Source: Arthrobacter sp. NicSoilB8
GTDB taxonomy: Bacteria > Actinomycetota > Actinomycetes > Actinomycetales > Micrococcaceae
Length of the DNA: 64,000 nucleotides
NCBI RefSeq assembly: GCF_019977355.1
Contig: NZ_AP024655.1
Span: forward strand, 3,906,001-3,970,000
Direction of reading: 5' to 3'
Below, piece by piece: positions 32,843-41,923 of this stretch; positions within the stretch are counted from its first letter, which is position 1, and every line of letters starts with the position of its first letter. The notes beneath the pieces are model-generated. The model was not told the DNA's origin, did not search any database, and saw only the letters and a program-made list of their open reading frames with translations. Position numbers and translations under genes: made by a program.

Positions 32843-33661
32843 CTAGCCCTTCCCCTGCAGTGCGGCGATCTGCTTCGCGATCGGCGCCGGCGGCCCGGCG
32901 CTGAGCGGCTGCCATGAATCGAAAACGGAGTACGCGATGATGCGCTCCTGGGCGCCGAAACGCGGGTTGCAGCTTGTCATGGTCAGGATCCGTTGCTGCG
33001 GCTCTGCGCCGGGTTGGGTCGGCACCCGCGCCAGGACATCCAACCGGTCCGGCAGGACGATCTCCTGGTTCCGGAAGACGTAGATGTAGAACCCGTCGGC
33101 GGTCTGGACATAGATCTTGTCCCCCGGCACCAGGGTGTGGATGTTGTCGAGCACCGCGCCGTGCGTCTGGCGGTGGCCGGCGACCGCGAAGTTCCCCACG
33201 GCCCCGGGCATGGCCGTCCCCGAGTAGCGGCCCAGGCCGAGCGTGTCCAGGACGTCCTGGCTGGTGCCCTCGATGATCGGCCGGCTGTAGTCGGCGCCGA
33301 ACCGGGGAACGTAGATGACCCCGATCGCCTGTCCGTGGCCCGGCGCCTTGCCCACCGGCACGGCGCCGGCTCCCCCGGCGGCTCCCGCGGCGGATCCGCC
33401 GCCGGACCCGGGTGCCGGCGCGGCCGGGGCAGTCGCTGCGGGTGCCTGGTGCTGCTGCACGAACTGCTTCACGGCAGCCCCCTGGGCCGCGTCGGCTTCG
33501 ACGTTGGTCCACCACAATTGCCAGGCGACGAAGAGCACGGCAATCACGCCGAGAGTGATCAGCAGTTCGCCCGCCACTTGGACAGCCAGCAGGGTTCGAC
33601 GCCGGCGGGTGCGGTGAGTTTCCCGCGCAACCGTGGCGCGGCGGTTCAGTACGTTCGTCAT
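32843..33661 (-). CDS. Class E sortase
   Basis: 272 residues. A basic cytoplasmic N-terminus, one membrane helix (about 28-50, LLITLGVIAVLFVAWQLWW), a Pro/Ala/Gly-rich linker and the sortase barrel. The catalytic histidine is in VAGHRQTHG and the cysteine in LTMTSCNPRFG, with the supporting arginine in NPRF. Class E enzymes of high-GC Gram-positives anchor LAXTG-type proteins to peptidoglycan; no such substrate gene is seen in this window. Start is ATG 33659-33661; a longer frame upstream overlaps the lipoprotein gene antisense to nothing known and is rejected. Confidence 0.92.
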   Translation of the reverse strand: MTNVLNRRATVARETHRTRRRRTLLAVQVAGELLITLGVIAVLFVAWQLWWTNVEADAAQGAAVKQFVQQHQAPAATAPAAPAPGSGGGSAAGAAGGAGAVPVGKAPGHGQAIGVIYVPRFGADYSRPIIEGTSQDVLDTLGLGRYSGTAMPGAVGNFAVAGHRQTHGAVLDNIHTLVPGDKIYVQTADGFYIYVFRNQEIVLPDRLDVLARVPTQPGAEPQQRILTMTSCNPRFGAQERIIAYSVFDSWQPLSAGPPAPIAKQIAALQGKG

Positions 33662-33675
33662 GGCACTCCTGGTGA

Positions 33676-34182
33676 CTACCGCTGGACGCTGCCGATGAAG
33701 CATCGCCCGTTCGGAAGAACCGGCAGGACTGACGATTCCACGGTCCCGGACCGGATCTGCGCCATGACGCAGTCGGTGCCGCTCAGCACGCCGACTTCCA
33801 CGGCGTCGGCGTCCAGTCCGGTGGGTGTGCGGGAGGCGGAGACCTCCACTGCGGCCGGGGCGAACCCCGCCGCGGAAAGGCTCGCGCGGACTTGCTCGCG
33901 GCTCGGCTTCGGCGAGGACGCCAGCAGGGTCTGCAGGGCCGCTTCCACGGCATGGGGAACGCCGGAAGGAGCCGCAGTCGCGGACGGCGATGTCCCGGCC
34001 GGCGCCGCGGAGGGGGAACCCGCAGCCGCAGCCGGGGCCTCGCTCGCCGGCCCGGAGGACACGGTCGGGGAAGGGGCGGAACACGCGGACATGCCGATCA
34101 CCAGCGGCAGGACCGCCGCGGCCAGTGCCACGGACCAGCGGCCGCGCGGGCGGCGGAGCTGGGCGGGGTCGCGGGAAGTCAC
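33676..34182 (-). CDS. Putative lipoprotein, DUF6993-like
   Basis: 168 residues from GTG 34180-34182, with AGGA eight bases upstream. A signal peptide ends in a lipobox-like GMSAC (cysteine near residue 34), followed by a Ser/Ala/Pro-rich linker to about residue 75. The C-terminal domain has AALQTLLASSPKPSREQVRASLSAAGF and SGTDCVMAQIRSG, which matches a small domain of unknown function common in Micrococcales. It precedes the sortase by 14 bases on the same strand. Confidence 0.7.
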   Translation of the reverse strand: MTSRDPAQLRRPRGRWSVALAAAVLPLVIGMSACSAPSPTVSSGPASEAPAAAAGSPSAAPAGTSPSATAAPSGVPHAVEAALQTLLASSPKPSREQVRASLSAAGFAPAAVEVSASRTPTGLDADAVEVGVLSGTDCVMAQIRSGTVESSVLPVLPNGRCFIGSVQR

Positions 34183-34316
34183 CGGAATATCCTCCCATAC
34201 CGGGTCCGGCGCACCGGCACCGCCGCGCACGCCGGCCGCACCCGGCCGCACCCGTTTAGCCCGCCGTGCAGCCGGCCTTCAGGCGGCTCGCAGAGTTCTG
34301 TGGGAGCCTGTTAGCG

Positions 34317-35276
34317 ATGAGTTTTCGCCAGGAACGCACCAGCAACAGCCCGTCTTTGGGGTACACGGAGGCGGGGGGCAGCCCTGCCCCGGCAGGCCCG
34401 GACGGGACCCCCGGCAAGGGGACGGGCCCGGTCTTCCTGTTAGCCACGCTGGCCTGCCTGGCCGCACTCGCCGCCACGTATTTCGTCTTTGTCCGCACCA
34501 CCACGGGACAGTTCATCGACGAATCGGCGCTCGTCGAGGCCGTGGCAATGAGCGGCACGGCCGGCAAGGCCGCGACGAAGCTCCTCGACTGGCTGCCCGC
34601 CCTGTCCGTGGTGATCTCCACCGTGGTGGTGCTCTTTGTCACCATCCTGCGGCGGCGCTGGGCCGCGGCCGGGATTGCCCTGGCGGCCTGCGTGGGCGCC
34701 AACGTGGCCACCCAGATCCTCAAGGACCTCGTGCCCGTCCGGCCGTACCGCGGGGTGGAGACGCTGGAGCTGAACTCGCTGCCGTCCGGCCACACCACCA
34801 TGGCCGCCTCGGCCGCGGCCGCCGTGTTCCTTATGGTCTCGCCGCGCTGGCGGCCGCTGGCCGGATTCCTGGGCGGCAGCTTCGCCGTCGCCACCGGGGT
34901 GTCCACCCTCATCAACCAGTGGCACCGTCCGGCCGACGTCGTCGCGGCGTTCCTCGTGGTGGGGGCGTTCATGCTCCCTGCCGGCTGGCTGATTATCCGC
35001 ACCGGCCCGCGCTGGAACGTCTGGGACGGTTTCGGGGAGCACTGGGCGGCGGCACGGCTGTGGCTCGCGCTGCCGGTCCTGGCGGGGCTCGCCTCCGCCG
35101 CGCTGGCCGGGTACTCGCTGCTGCAGACCGCTTCCGGCGCCGGACAGGACGGCAGCACCACCACGTACTTCTGGGCCGGGACCGCACTGATCGTGGTCGC
35201 CGGCTACCTCGCCACCGTGGCCGGCATCTGGCTGTTCGGGCATGCAGCCCGACGGCGGCGCGCACCCCTCCGCTGA
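34317..35276 (+). CDS. PAP2-family membrane phosphatase
   Basis: 319 residues with about six membrane helices. PAP2 motifs are visible: KDLVPVRPYRG (motif 1, K-x6-RP), LPSGHTTMAAS (motif 2, PSGH) and NQWHRPADV (motif 3 histidine and aspartate). In motif 3 the usual Ser-Arg pair reads Ser-Thr, a change also seen in actinobacterial members with HRPxD. The family removes phosphate from lipid phosphates such as undecaprenyl or prenyl diphosphates. An extended hydrophilic N-terminus of 35 residues precedes the first helix. The gene stands alone and divergent from the lipoprotein. Confidence 0.85.
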   Translation: MSFRQERTSNSPSLGYTEAGGSPAPAGPDGTPGKGTGPVFLLATLACLAALAATYFVFVRTTTGQFIDESALVEAVAMSGTAGKAATKLLDWLPALSVVISTVVVLFVTILRRRWAAAGIALAACVGANVATQILKDLVPVRPYRGVETLELNSLPSGHTTMAASAAAAVFLMVSPRWRPLAGFLGGSFAVATGVSTLINQWHRPADVVAAFLVVGAFMLPAGWLIIRTGPRWNVWDGFGEHWAAARLWLALPVLAGLASAALAGYSLLQTASGAGQDGSTTTYFWAGTALIVVAGYLATVAGIWLFGHAARRRRAPLR

Positions 35277-35394
35277 ATGATGCCGCTGACTGGTGCCGCT
35301 GGCTGCGGACGAGGCCGGGGCAGCGGAAAGGCAGCCGGGCACCCGACAGCCCGGGAGCCACCCAGGGCGCCCGGGCTGTCGGGGTCGGTGGTGG

Positions 35395-35892
35395 CTACTT
35401 GAGCAGGGCGCAGAGATCCACGGCTTTTCCTGCGCTGGCGTCCACGGAGATCACGTTATTGCCCGTGGGTGAGTCAACCTGGAGAACCAGCCGTCCGGTG
35501 TACTGGTAGGCCCCGGGCCCTCCGGCATCCGTGTGGAAGTAGATAAATCCGTTGTGGCCGGTGGCGGTGAACGTGTAGGTTCCGTCCGGGTTCTTGACGT
35601 ACCTGCTCACGGAGCCGGAAGTCTTCACGGTGTACGACTTCCCGGTGGTTTCATTGGACCAGGTGAGCACGACCCCGGTGCCAACCTTGTAGAGGTTGCC
35701 GTTGTCGAAGTTGATTTCCCTGATCGTGCCTCCATTGGACGTGAGACCAAGGTCAAAGGTGACGCACGAGTCCGCGGCAGGTATGACAATCTTATTCGGG
35801 TCGGGGTCGGCTGCACCCGCGGGCGAAGCCGCTAGAAGTACGGCTGCCGTTGCAGCCAGGGGCACGAACCAGCGGGACGGTTTTCCAAACAT
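35395..35892 (-). CDS. Secreted protein of unknown function
   Basis: 165 residues. A Sec signal peptide (about 1-28, ending SPAGAA-DPD) precedes a beta-rich mature domain with no recognised family. Two cysteines, in ADSCVTFDLGL and the terminal VDLCALLK, could form one disulfide joining the ends. Many Gly, Thr, Ser and aromatic residues (HNGFIYFHTDAGGPGAYQY) suggest a beta-sandwich. The ATG at 35890-35892 has GAGGAG six bases upstream; the ATG two codons earlier is too close to it. Flanking genes give no functional hint. Confidence 0.75.
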   Translation of the reverse strand: MFGKPSRWFVPLAATAAVLLAASPAGAADPDPNKIVIPAADSCVTFDLGLTSNGGTIREINFDNGNLYKVGTGVVLTWSNETTGKSYTVKTSGSVSRYVKNPDGTYTFTATGHNGFIYFHTDAGGPGAYQYTGRLVLQVDSPTGNNVISVDASAGKAVDLCALLK

Positions 35893-36121
35893 GAGCATCT
35901 CCTCAAACCTTTGCGTCTGAACGCATCACCCATCCGGCGGAGACCATGCGCTGCAATAATCACGGGCGGACCCTGACGGCGGCATTCCTGCCGCCCCACG
36001 TAGGGCCGGCCTGAATGCACCGGCGCACTGGCCCGACCCTACTAAGCACACTTAGTCTTCGCCCGAGTAGCCGCTACTTGTTTTGTGGCTACCTGCGTAT
36101 CGCCGCCGGGTCCGCCAGCGC

Positions 36122-37336
36122 TCAGTAGTTCCGGCGGTGCTTGAGCCGGGGAATGGTGACGGCGAAGACCGCGGCGGCGGCGAAGCCAATCACGCCGGTG
36201 GCAGCCACGCCTGCCCCGAGCGAGGCGACGGCGGTGACGCCGGAGAGCAGCACCGGGCCGCCGGTGGCCCCGGCGTCGGCCATGAACCGCCAGATGCCCA
36301 GGAACTGGCCGCGGCCGTTGTTGGGTGAGAAATCGGCCCCCAGCGTCATGTTCAGGCCCGAGCTGATGCCGTTGCCGAACCCGATCAGGAGCGCGGCGAG
36401 CAGCAGGCCCGCGAAGCCGCTGCTGAGCGGGATCAGCAGCATGGCCGTGCCCATGATGAGGGTCGAGGGAATGGCCACCCATTGCCGGCCCTTGCGGTCC
36501 ATGAGCTTGCCGGCCGGATAAAACACGAGCATGTCGATGGCGCCGGACAGCCCGTAGATCAGGGACGCCTGCGTCGCGTCCATCCCGAGGTGCTCGGCCC
36601 AGAGCGGGATCACCACCTGCCGGGACGCGCGCAGCGCGCTGAGCAGCAGCACACCCATGCCGACCGTCAGGAAGACGCCCGCGTGGGACACGGCCACGCT
36701 GCGCAGCGTCGCCTGCCGGACGGGGCCGCCGTCGTCCGCCGCCGGCGCGGCCACGAGGTCCGGGATGGTCACCGACAGCACGGCGGCAGCTGCCATGGCC
36801 ACGACGCCCACCCAGTAAGCGCCAGTGATGCCGGCGAACTGCATGACGGCGGCGCCGATGAAGGGGCCGATGAAGATGCCGATCCGGTTGACGCCGCCGA
36901 GCGTGGACAGGGCCCGTGCCCGGAGGATCACCGGCACGGCCTCGGTCAGGTACTTCTGCCGGGCCAGGCTGAAGACACTCGCGGCCATCCCGACGACGAC
37001 CATGGCCGCCGCGAGCAGCCAGAGGCCCTCGGGCACCAGCGGTGCCAGTGCCGCGGCGGCGAGGGCGGCGGCGCTGGCCGCCGCTGCCCCGACGATGGCC
37101 CAGCGTTCGCCGAACTTCAGTGTGATGAGCGAGGCGGGCAGGTTAAAGAACCAGGAGCCAAGTCCGATCAGGGTGACCACCAGCGCGGCGACGGCCACGG
37201 AGGCGCCGAGGTCGCGGGCGGACAGTGCCACCACGGGCAGGATGGCGCCCTCGCCGATGCTAAACAGCAGGGCCGGGCCGAAGGCGGGGACGGCGATGCT
37301 GCTCAGGCTGAAGGGTGCGGTCTGTGTGGTGGTCAT
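36122..37336 (-). CDS. Major facilitator superfamily transporter
   Basis: 404 residues with 12 predicted hydrophobic helices. A basic loop after helix 2 (KFGERWAIVG) and the motif-A-like GKLMDRKGRQWVAIPS in the second half fit a drug/H+ antiporter type. Ala/Val-rich throughout. ATG 37334-37336 is preferred, with AGGA eight bases upstream; an in-frame ATG three codons earlier is possible. Substrate not indicated. No regulator adjoins it. Confidence 0.88.
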   Translation of the reverse strand: MTTTQTAPFSLSSIAVPAFGPALLFSIGEGAILPVVALSARDLGASVAVAALVVTLIGLGSWFFNLPASLITLKFGERWAIVGAAAASAAALAAAALAPLVPEGLWLLAAAMVVVGMAASVFSLARQKYLTEAVPVILRARALSTLGGVNRIGIFIGPFIGAAVMQFAGITGAYWVGVVAMAAAAVLSVTIPDLVAAPAADDGGPVRQATLRSVAVSHAGVFLTVGMGVLLLSALRASRQVVIPLWAEHLGMDATQASLIYGLSGAIDMLVFYPAGKLMDRKGRQWVAIPSTLIMGTAMLLIPLSSGFAGLLLAALLIGFGNGISSGLNMTLGADFSPNNGRGQFLGIWRFMADAGATGGPVLLSGVTAVASLGAGVAATGVIGFAAAAVFAVTIPRLKHRRNY

Positions 37337-37450
37337 CCCCTTCATCCTAGGACGGCCCCCGGGCAGGGCCGTTCAGGCGCCGAAGTGCGTGGTCAACGCA
37401 ACGCTCGGGTCCTACAGCTCCCTGGAGCCGGATAACCCAAGTTGTCGGCC

Positions 37451-37600
37451 CTAGAATTGACGGGCTAAAGCGAGGTAGACAACCGTGAACGTTACGGCAG
37501 CGAGGACAGCCAGCCCGGAAAGCTGCGCCAATCGCCAAGCACGCCGCTTTGAGTGGTACCGCAGGTCCTCAAGTGCATAAAGGTCGTTGCTGGTGCTCAT
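37451..37600 (-). CDS. Small single-helix membrane protein
   Basis: A 49-residue frame, ATG 37598-37600 to TAG 37451-37453, with GGGGAG seven bases upstream. The first half is charged (MSTSNDLYALEDLRYHSKRR), the second a hydrophobic helix (LSGLAVLAAVTFTVVYLAL). Codon third positions and the ribosome site support translation. It stands between the GAF-ANTAR gene and the MFS gene; function unknown. Confidence 0.5.
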   Translation of the reverse strand: MSTSNDLYALEDLRYHSKRRAWRLAQLSGLAVLAAVTFTVVYLALARQF

Positions 37601-37765
37601 CTGATCTCCCCAAACTCAGCGTCAAGCCGTTCCCGGCTGCGCGGGCATCTCACCCACGGACTAAGCCTGCGAGATTGGGAAGGCGCCGGGACAGGGTGGA
37701 GAGTACTTGTCTTCGCCCCACCGGACTACTTGTTTGATGAAGAAACCGATCCGGCGGCCGGGAGC

Positions 37766-38500
37766 TCAGGCATCGAAGTGCGTGCGGACTTCCCCGCCGG
37801 TGAGGCTCTTCAGGACACCGGCCGCGACGTCGCGGAGCTTCTGGTTCCGGTTGCTGGAGACCCGGGTGAGAATGGCCATGGCCTCGTCCTGGGAGCAGCG
37901 GTTCTGCGCCATGATGACTCCGCAGGCAAGGTCGATGGAGGTGCGGTGCTCCATGGCGGCCTGCAGGTCTTCGGCCCGGGACTGCGCGGTGCCGATCCGG
38001 ACGGCCAGGCGCAGCGAGCGGCCGGCGAGGTCGGCGAAGCCGGAGGCCTCGGTGATGATGTCCTCGGTGAAGATCCCGGTGTCCGAGCCGAAGAAGTTCA
38101 GTGCGGCAATCGCGTCCTCGCCGATTTCCAGGGGCACGCCGAGGGTGCTGCGGCAGCCCTGCGCCGCGAGTTGCAGCTGGTAGGCCGGCCAGCGCGGATC
38201 GGCGTCAACGTCGGCCAGCAGGACAACGGACTTGGTCCGCAGCGCCGCGATGCACGGCCCGTCGCCGAGGCTTTGCTCGATGCGGTCCAGAATGACGGCC
38301 CGGGGGCTGCTCCCCGCCACCGTCATGGTCTTCTTGCGGCGCTGCAGCGTCACGCCGCATTCGATCTCCGCGCCGGCGGCGTGGCTGAGCGTAGCTGCGG
38401 AGAATTCAGCGAGGCGGCCAAGGAAGTCCTCAACGTTTTCGGTTCCCATCAGGAGGTCCTGCAGGTGCAGGGCGGCTTCGTTCCCCGCGCTGTTGGTCAT
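37766..38500 (-). CDS. GAF-ANTAR domain regulator
   Basis: 244 residues from ATG 38498-38500. An N-terminal GAF sensor domain (about 20-160: FLGRLAEFSAATLSHAAGAEIECG ... TLGVPLEIGEDAIAALNFF) is followed by an ANTAR RNA-binding domain (about 180-235: DLACGVIMAQNRCSQDEAMAILTRVS). ANTAR proteins bind paired hairpins in nascent RNA and prevent termination. Actinobacteria have several GAF-ANTAR proteins whose signals are mostly unknown. It is divergent from the pqqD-like gene, sharing a 114-base control region. No ANTAR target hairpin pair was identified. Confidence 0.9.
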   Translation of the reverse strand: MTNSAGNEAALHLQDLLMGTENVEDFLGRLAEFSAATLSHAAGAEIECGVTLQRRKKTMTVAGSSPRAVILDRIEQSLGDGPCIAALRTKSVVLLADVDADPRWPAYQLQLAAQGCRSTLGVPLEIGEDAIAALNFFGSDTGIFTEDIITEASGFADLAGRSLRLAVRIGTAQSRAEDLQAAMEHRTSIDLACGVIMAQNRCSQDEAMAILTRVSSNRNQKLRDVAAGVLKSLTGGEVRTHFDA

Positions 38501-38614
38501 GCCTAAATCTAAGGCGGTCACCGGCGCGAAACAACCTGGCAGCCGCGGTACCATGAAGCCTGGCGAGGGCCCCGCGTGATGCTTGAAGCCCTGACTAGTG
38601 TCGGTGGAGGTCTC

Positions 38615-38911
38615 ATGACGGAACAGGTGTGGCGCGTCAGTGCCGACGTCGCCTGCGTCCACAGCGGCGACGGCGGCCGCGTCGCCGTCCTGCACCTGGA
38701 ACAACAGGTCCCGGTCATCCTGGTCGGTCCAGCTGCCGCCGTGTGGAACGGCCTGGACGGGGTCCGGACCGAAACAGAGCTCATCCAGCGCCTTGCCGGC
38801 GAATACGACACCGAGGCCGGGGCGATCGAGGAGGACGTGATCCGACTGATCCGTTCCCTGAGCAGCAGCGGCATGATCACTGCGTCTCCGCGCGAGGACG
38901 GTGTTAGCTGA
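38615..38911 (+). CDS. PqqD-like peptide-binding (RRE) protein
   Basis: 98 residues from ATG 38615, four bases after GGAGG. It has the winged-helix layout of PqqD/RRE proteins: three N-terminal strands (VWRVSADVACVHSGDGGRVAVLHLE), then VILVGPAAAVWNGLDG and ELIQRLAGEYDTEAGAIEEDVIRLIRSL. RRE proteins bind precursor peptides in PQQ, lasso-peptide and other RiPP pathways, but also occur beside nucleotidyltransferases in surface-polysaccharide loci. The next gene overlaps its stop by one base. No precursor peptide, radical SAM enzyme or cyclase is adjacent. Confidence 0.8.
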   Translation: MTEQVWRVSADVACVHSGDGGRVAVLHLEQQVPVILVGPAAAVWNGLDGVRTETELIQRLAGEYDTEAGAIEEDVIRLIRSLSSSGMITASPREDGVS

Positions 38912-39807
38912 TGGTCGGCGCAGAGACCCTGCACCAAGACGAAGCCGTCCTCCTGGCCACCGCCCTGGTGGACCACGTCGCGGCGTCAGCCGGTCTCCAG
39001 GCGCTGTTCATCAAGGGTCCGGCGGCCACCATGATGGGACTCCGCGGGCCTCACGTCTCCGCGGACGTGGACGTCCTGGTCCCCCCGGAGGACCTGGACA
39101 GAGTGGTTCAACTCCTGGGCGGAAGAGGCTGGCTCGAAAGGCCGTCCGGCGTGTCAGTCGTTCGCGAGTACCAGCACTCCAAAACCCTCTACCATCCGCA
39201 GTGGAACTGCGACATCGACATACACGATCGGTTTCCCGGGATGGAGGCCCCGCCCCGCAGCGCCTTCGACGCACTCTGGCGCGACCGGCAATACCTGCTC
39301 ATGGCAACCAGGAGCGTGCCCGTTCCTTCCATTCCTGCAGCCGTAATCATTCAGGCTTTGCACAGCCTCCGGAACATGGGTGATCCACGCCATGTAGATG
39401 AGTACTTAGGGCTGCTCCAGCGCATCGGCGCCACTGTTCACCGTGACCTCGTGGATCTCAGCGCGGAGCTCCGAGCGACAGCAGCGCTGAAGCCGCTCCT
39501 CGATGATCTGGGCATGGCAAATCTCCCGATGCTGCCGGGGGCTGTCAGCGAGGAGTGGCGCTACCGTACTTCCGTACAAGGCACGGGGACTGCCTATCTG
39601 GTCGAGCTCATGGAAGGTCCCTGGCGAGCCAAGCCGCGTGTGCTGGCCCGCGCGATTTTCCCATCGCGGCAGAGCTTACGCCACGATAACCTCTACCTGG
39701 ATGAATCCGTCGCCGGCCTCCTCAGAGCCCACCTTTCGCGATGGCGCCGCGGACTCGTTGGCCTGCCGACGGCAGCACGGAAGATCAGAGCTTCACGCCT
39801 GCGGTAG
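38911..39807 (+). CDS. Nucleotidyltransferase-family protein (NTP_transf_5-like)
   Basis: 298 residues. The pol-beta-like active site is in LFIKGPAATMMGLRGP followed by VSADVDVLVPPEDLDRV, where the Asp pair would bind metal, and CDIDIHDRFPGM supplies a third acidic position. This pattern matches the uncharacterised nucleotidyltransferase family often coupled to PqqD-like proteins in capsule and RiPP loci. The ATG overlaps the upstream stop (TGATG), so the two act together. Substrate unknown. Confidence 0.78.
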   Translation: MVGAETLHQDEAVLLATALVDHVAASAGLQALFIKGPAATMMGLRGPHVSADVDVLVPPEDLDRVVQLLGGRGWLERPSGVSVVREYQHSKTLYHPQWNCDIDIHDRFPGMEAPPRSAFDALWRDRQYLLMATRSVPVPSIPAAVIIQALHSLRNMGDPRHVDEYLGLLQRIGATVHRDLVDLSAELRATAALKPLLDDLGMANLPMLPGAVSEEWRYRTSVQGTGTAYLVELMEGPWRAKPRVLARAIFPSRQSLRHDNLYLDESVAGLLRAHLSRWRRGLVGLPTAARKIRASRLR

Positions 39808-40496
39808 GGATCCCCTGTGCACAGCCATTCAGAGCTTTGCGACCAGCATCTCCCGGTTGGCTTGGCGACTCTCCGCACAGAACGGGGGCAATGCGAGCAG
39901 CTCGCCGCCGGCTAAGCCGAGCTCGTGCGCTAGAAATTCAGCTGACCGCAGATCCTGCCGCGACGACGAGGCCGTGGGCGAATTGCAGGTCGCCCCGCAC
40001 GACGGCGTTCTGCGCGTGGCCATCCACGAGCGTGCGGATCCGAGGAAGCCTAGCTACTTCCAGCGATCGAATGGCCAACTACATCGCTGCGAGTGGAATC
40101 ACTATGGGCAGCATCCAAGACATCCTGGACACTCGCCAGCGTCTTCCTTCGAACGTCTTGGAGATATGGTGCGGCCCAGAGCACTAAGGCCGATTGCAGG
40201 AAGCAAGATGATTCCGGCGGCGATGGACAAGCTGGTCCAAGCCGCATCCTGCACAATATCTGCAGTCCGACGTTCGGGCCGCGGGCGACGCCAGGGGCTG
40301 ATGTACATCAGATTCGTCATGCTTGAGCCTACGAAGCAGCTATACCTGAACACCAGAGTAGTAGATACCTATCTCTAGGATCACGCAGCACTTGCCAGCT
40401 TCCTGTTTTGCGCCCATGCCCTACTGCACTCACGGGAGACCCCCACACGGGGAATCGCAGTGCTTTTCCACAGCTCTAGAGGATGGCGTGAAGCCT
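39808..40496. other. Gene-poor region, possibly decayed coding sequence
   Basis: About 690 bases of lower GC between the nucleotidyltransferase and the MinD-like gene. No intact gene with start, ribosome site and family match. On the minus strand short pieces in different frames look protein-like (for example MTNLMYISPWRRPRP with a hydrophobic SLSIAAGIILLPAIGLSAL at 40314-40150, and ELGLAGGELLALPPFCAES at about 39930-39870), suggesting a frameshifted remnant, but no family could be named. Confidence 0.4.
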
Positions 40497-41774
40497 CTAC
40501 TGGTACCCGTCCACAATTGCAGCCGCTATCTCGCGGTAGGCGCGTCGCGTTTCGGGGCGGAGCACGTCCAAGGTGACGAGGTCGCCGTCGGCCACGCCGC
40601 GGTCGTGCGGGACCGCGATCAGCTGGCGGCAGATGCCGGACAGGTGTTCCTCGATTGCGTCCTTGTCCACCCGGGAGGACACTTCGTCCTTGTCCGTGAT
40701 GACCACGATCGCGTTCCGGGCCAGGTCCTCGTAGCCATGGCTGGCCAGCCAGTGCAGGGTGCTGCGGGCCCGTTTGGCGCCGCTGACGGCGTAGCCGGCC
40801 GCGATGATCAGGTTGTCCGCCGACTGCAGGATGCCGCTCATGGCGTTGTGCGTCACGCCCGTGCCGCAGTCGATCAGCGCCACCGAATAGTAGGCGGAGA
40901 TAAGCCTGCGGATCCGCAGGTATTCCTCGGCCGTCAGCGAATCCGACACCTCGGGGTCCTGTTCGCCGGCAATGAGGTGGAGCCTGCCGGCATGATGCAT
41001 GTAGCGGGCCAGTGCGGTGAGGGAGTCGACGGACTCGATGTTCTTGAGCAAGTCTGTAATGGTCCGAGGGCTCTGCTGCTGGTAGATCCCCTCACCGAGA
41101 GCGCGCTCCACGAGGTCGCCCGAATCGGGGTTGGCGTCAATCGCGCACGGCGGATCGCCGCGGAACTCGGCCAGGGTGAGCCCGACGCCCACCGTGGTGG
41201 AGGTCTTGCCGATGCCGCCCTTGAGGCTCAGCACGGCGGTGTTGTAGCTGCCCTGGAGCTGGCGGGAGATGCGCCGGGCCAGCTCGTCCTCTTCGCGCTG
41301 CCGGGCGCTCGGGCCAAGGTTCAGCCCGCCGCCGGTCAGCTTGTAGAGGGCGCCGCGGAAACCGCCCACCGGCCGGGGCTTCTGCTCGCGGACAAAGAGG
41401 CCCGGGGAACTGATGAAGTCCGGCACCGGGGCGTCGGCCAAGGCGGCCGCCCGGCCGGCCGAACGTGTGGAGCGGGGCGGCTGCGCGGGCACCGAAGGCG
41501 CTGCGCCGGGAGCGTCGGGCAATGCACCCGGCGCTCCGCCGGAGGGTGCGCGCGTGGGTGCAGCGGGCGCATCCGCCGCGGCGGCCGCTTCTGCCCATGA
41601 GCTGCTCGGAGCGGTACGTACAGATTGGCCGTCTGCTTCGTTGGGCGTGATGATGGGCATGGTTCCCGTCCAGGCATCGGAGCCGTCGGCACGGCGGTCA
41701 CGCCGGCGCCGGAGATCCGGCTGCTCTACGTCCACCGTATCGTTGGCAGTTTTGGTGTCCACCGGTTCGGACAT
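40497..41774 (-). CDS. MinD/ParA-family ATPase with Ala/Pro-rich N-terminal extension
   Basis: 425 residues. The first 140 are low-complexity and rich in Ala, Pro and Arg; then comes a MinD/ParA P-loop ATPase. The deviant Walker A is SLKGGIGKTSTTVG, followed by IDANPDSGDLVERAL and VALIDCGTGVTHNAMSG (switch II/Walker B). A similar layout occurs in EspI-like proteins of type VII secretion loci and in Streptomyces homologues, but no ESX genes are in the window. The start has GGGGGG nine bases upstream. Two tiny membrane proteins lie just upstream on the same strand. Role unknown, perhaps positioning or regulation at the membrane. Confidence 0.83.
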   Translation of the reverse strand: MSEPVDTKTANDTVDVEQPDLRRRRDRRADGSDAWTGTMPIITPNEADGQSVRTAPSSSWAEAAAAADAPAAPTRAPSGGAPGALPDAPGAAPSVPAQPPRSTRSAGRAAALADAPVPDFISSPGLFVREQKPRPVGGFRGALYKLTGGGLNLGPSARQREEDELARRISRQLQGSYNTAVLSLKGGIGKTSTTVGVGLTLAEFRGDPPCAIDANPDSGDLVERALGEGIYQQQSPRTITDLLKNIESVDSLTALARYMHHAGRLHLIAGEQDPEVSDSLTAEEYLRIRRLISAYYSVALIDCGTGVTHNAMSGILQSADNLIIAAGYAVSGAKRARSTLHWLASHGYEDLARNAIVVITDKDEVSSRVDKDAIEEHLSGICRQLIAVPHDRGVADGDLVTLDVLRPETRRAYREIAAAIVDGYQ

Positions 41775-41923
41775 GTTTGTTCCCCCCAGGGATCACAGCG
41801 CAGGCCGCTGCGTTGCTTGTTTGAATTGGTCCAAATAGCAAGTCTAGGCGCAGAGGTGGTCTGCGCCGGACCAGCGGGGAGGGCAAGGCCGGGTTTGCTG
41901 ACGGCAACCGACCGCGTCCGACG

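Noticed and set aside
32993..35509. An 838-codon plus-strand frame across the sortase, lipoprotein and PAP2 genes
   Set aside because: Antisense to, or out of frame with, three recognisable genes; composition is Arg/Ala/Gly-rich mirror sequence.
39503..40378. A 291-codon plus-strand frame over the end of the nucleotidyltransferase and beyond
   Set aside because: Starts inside a real gene in another frame, has no ribosome site and no family pattern.
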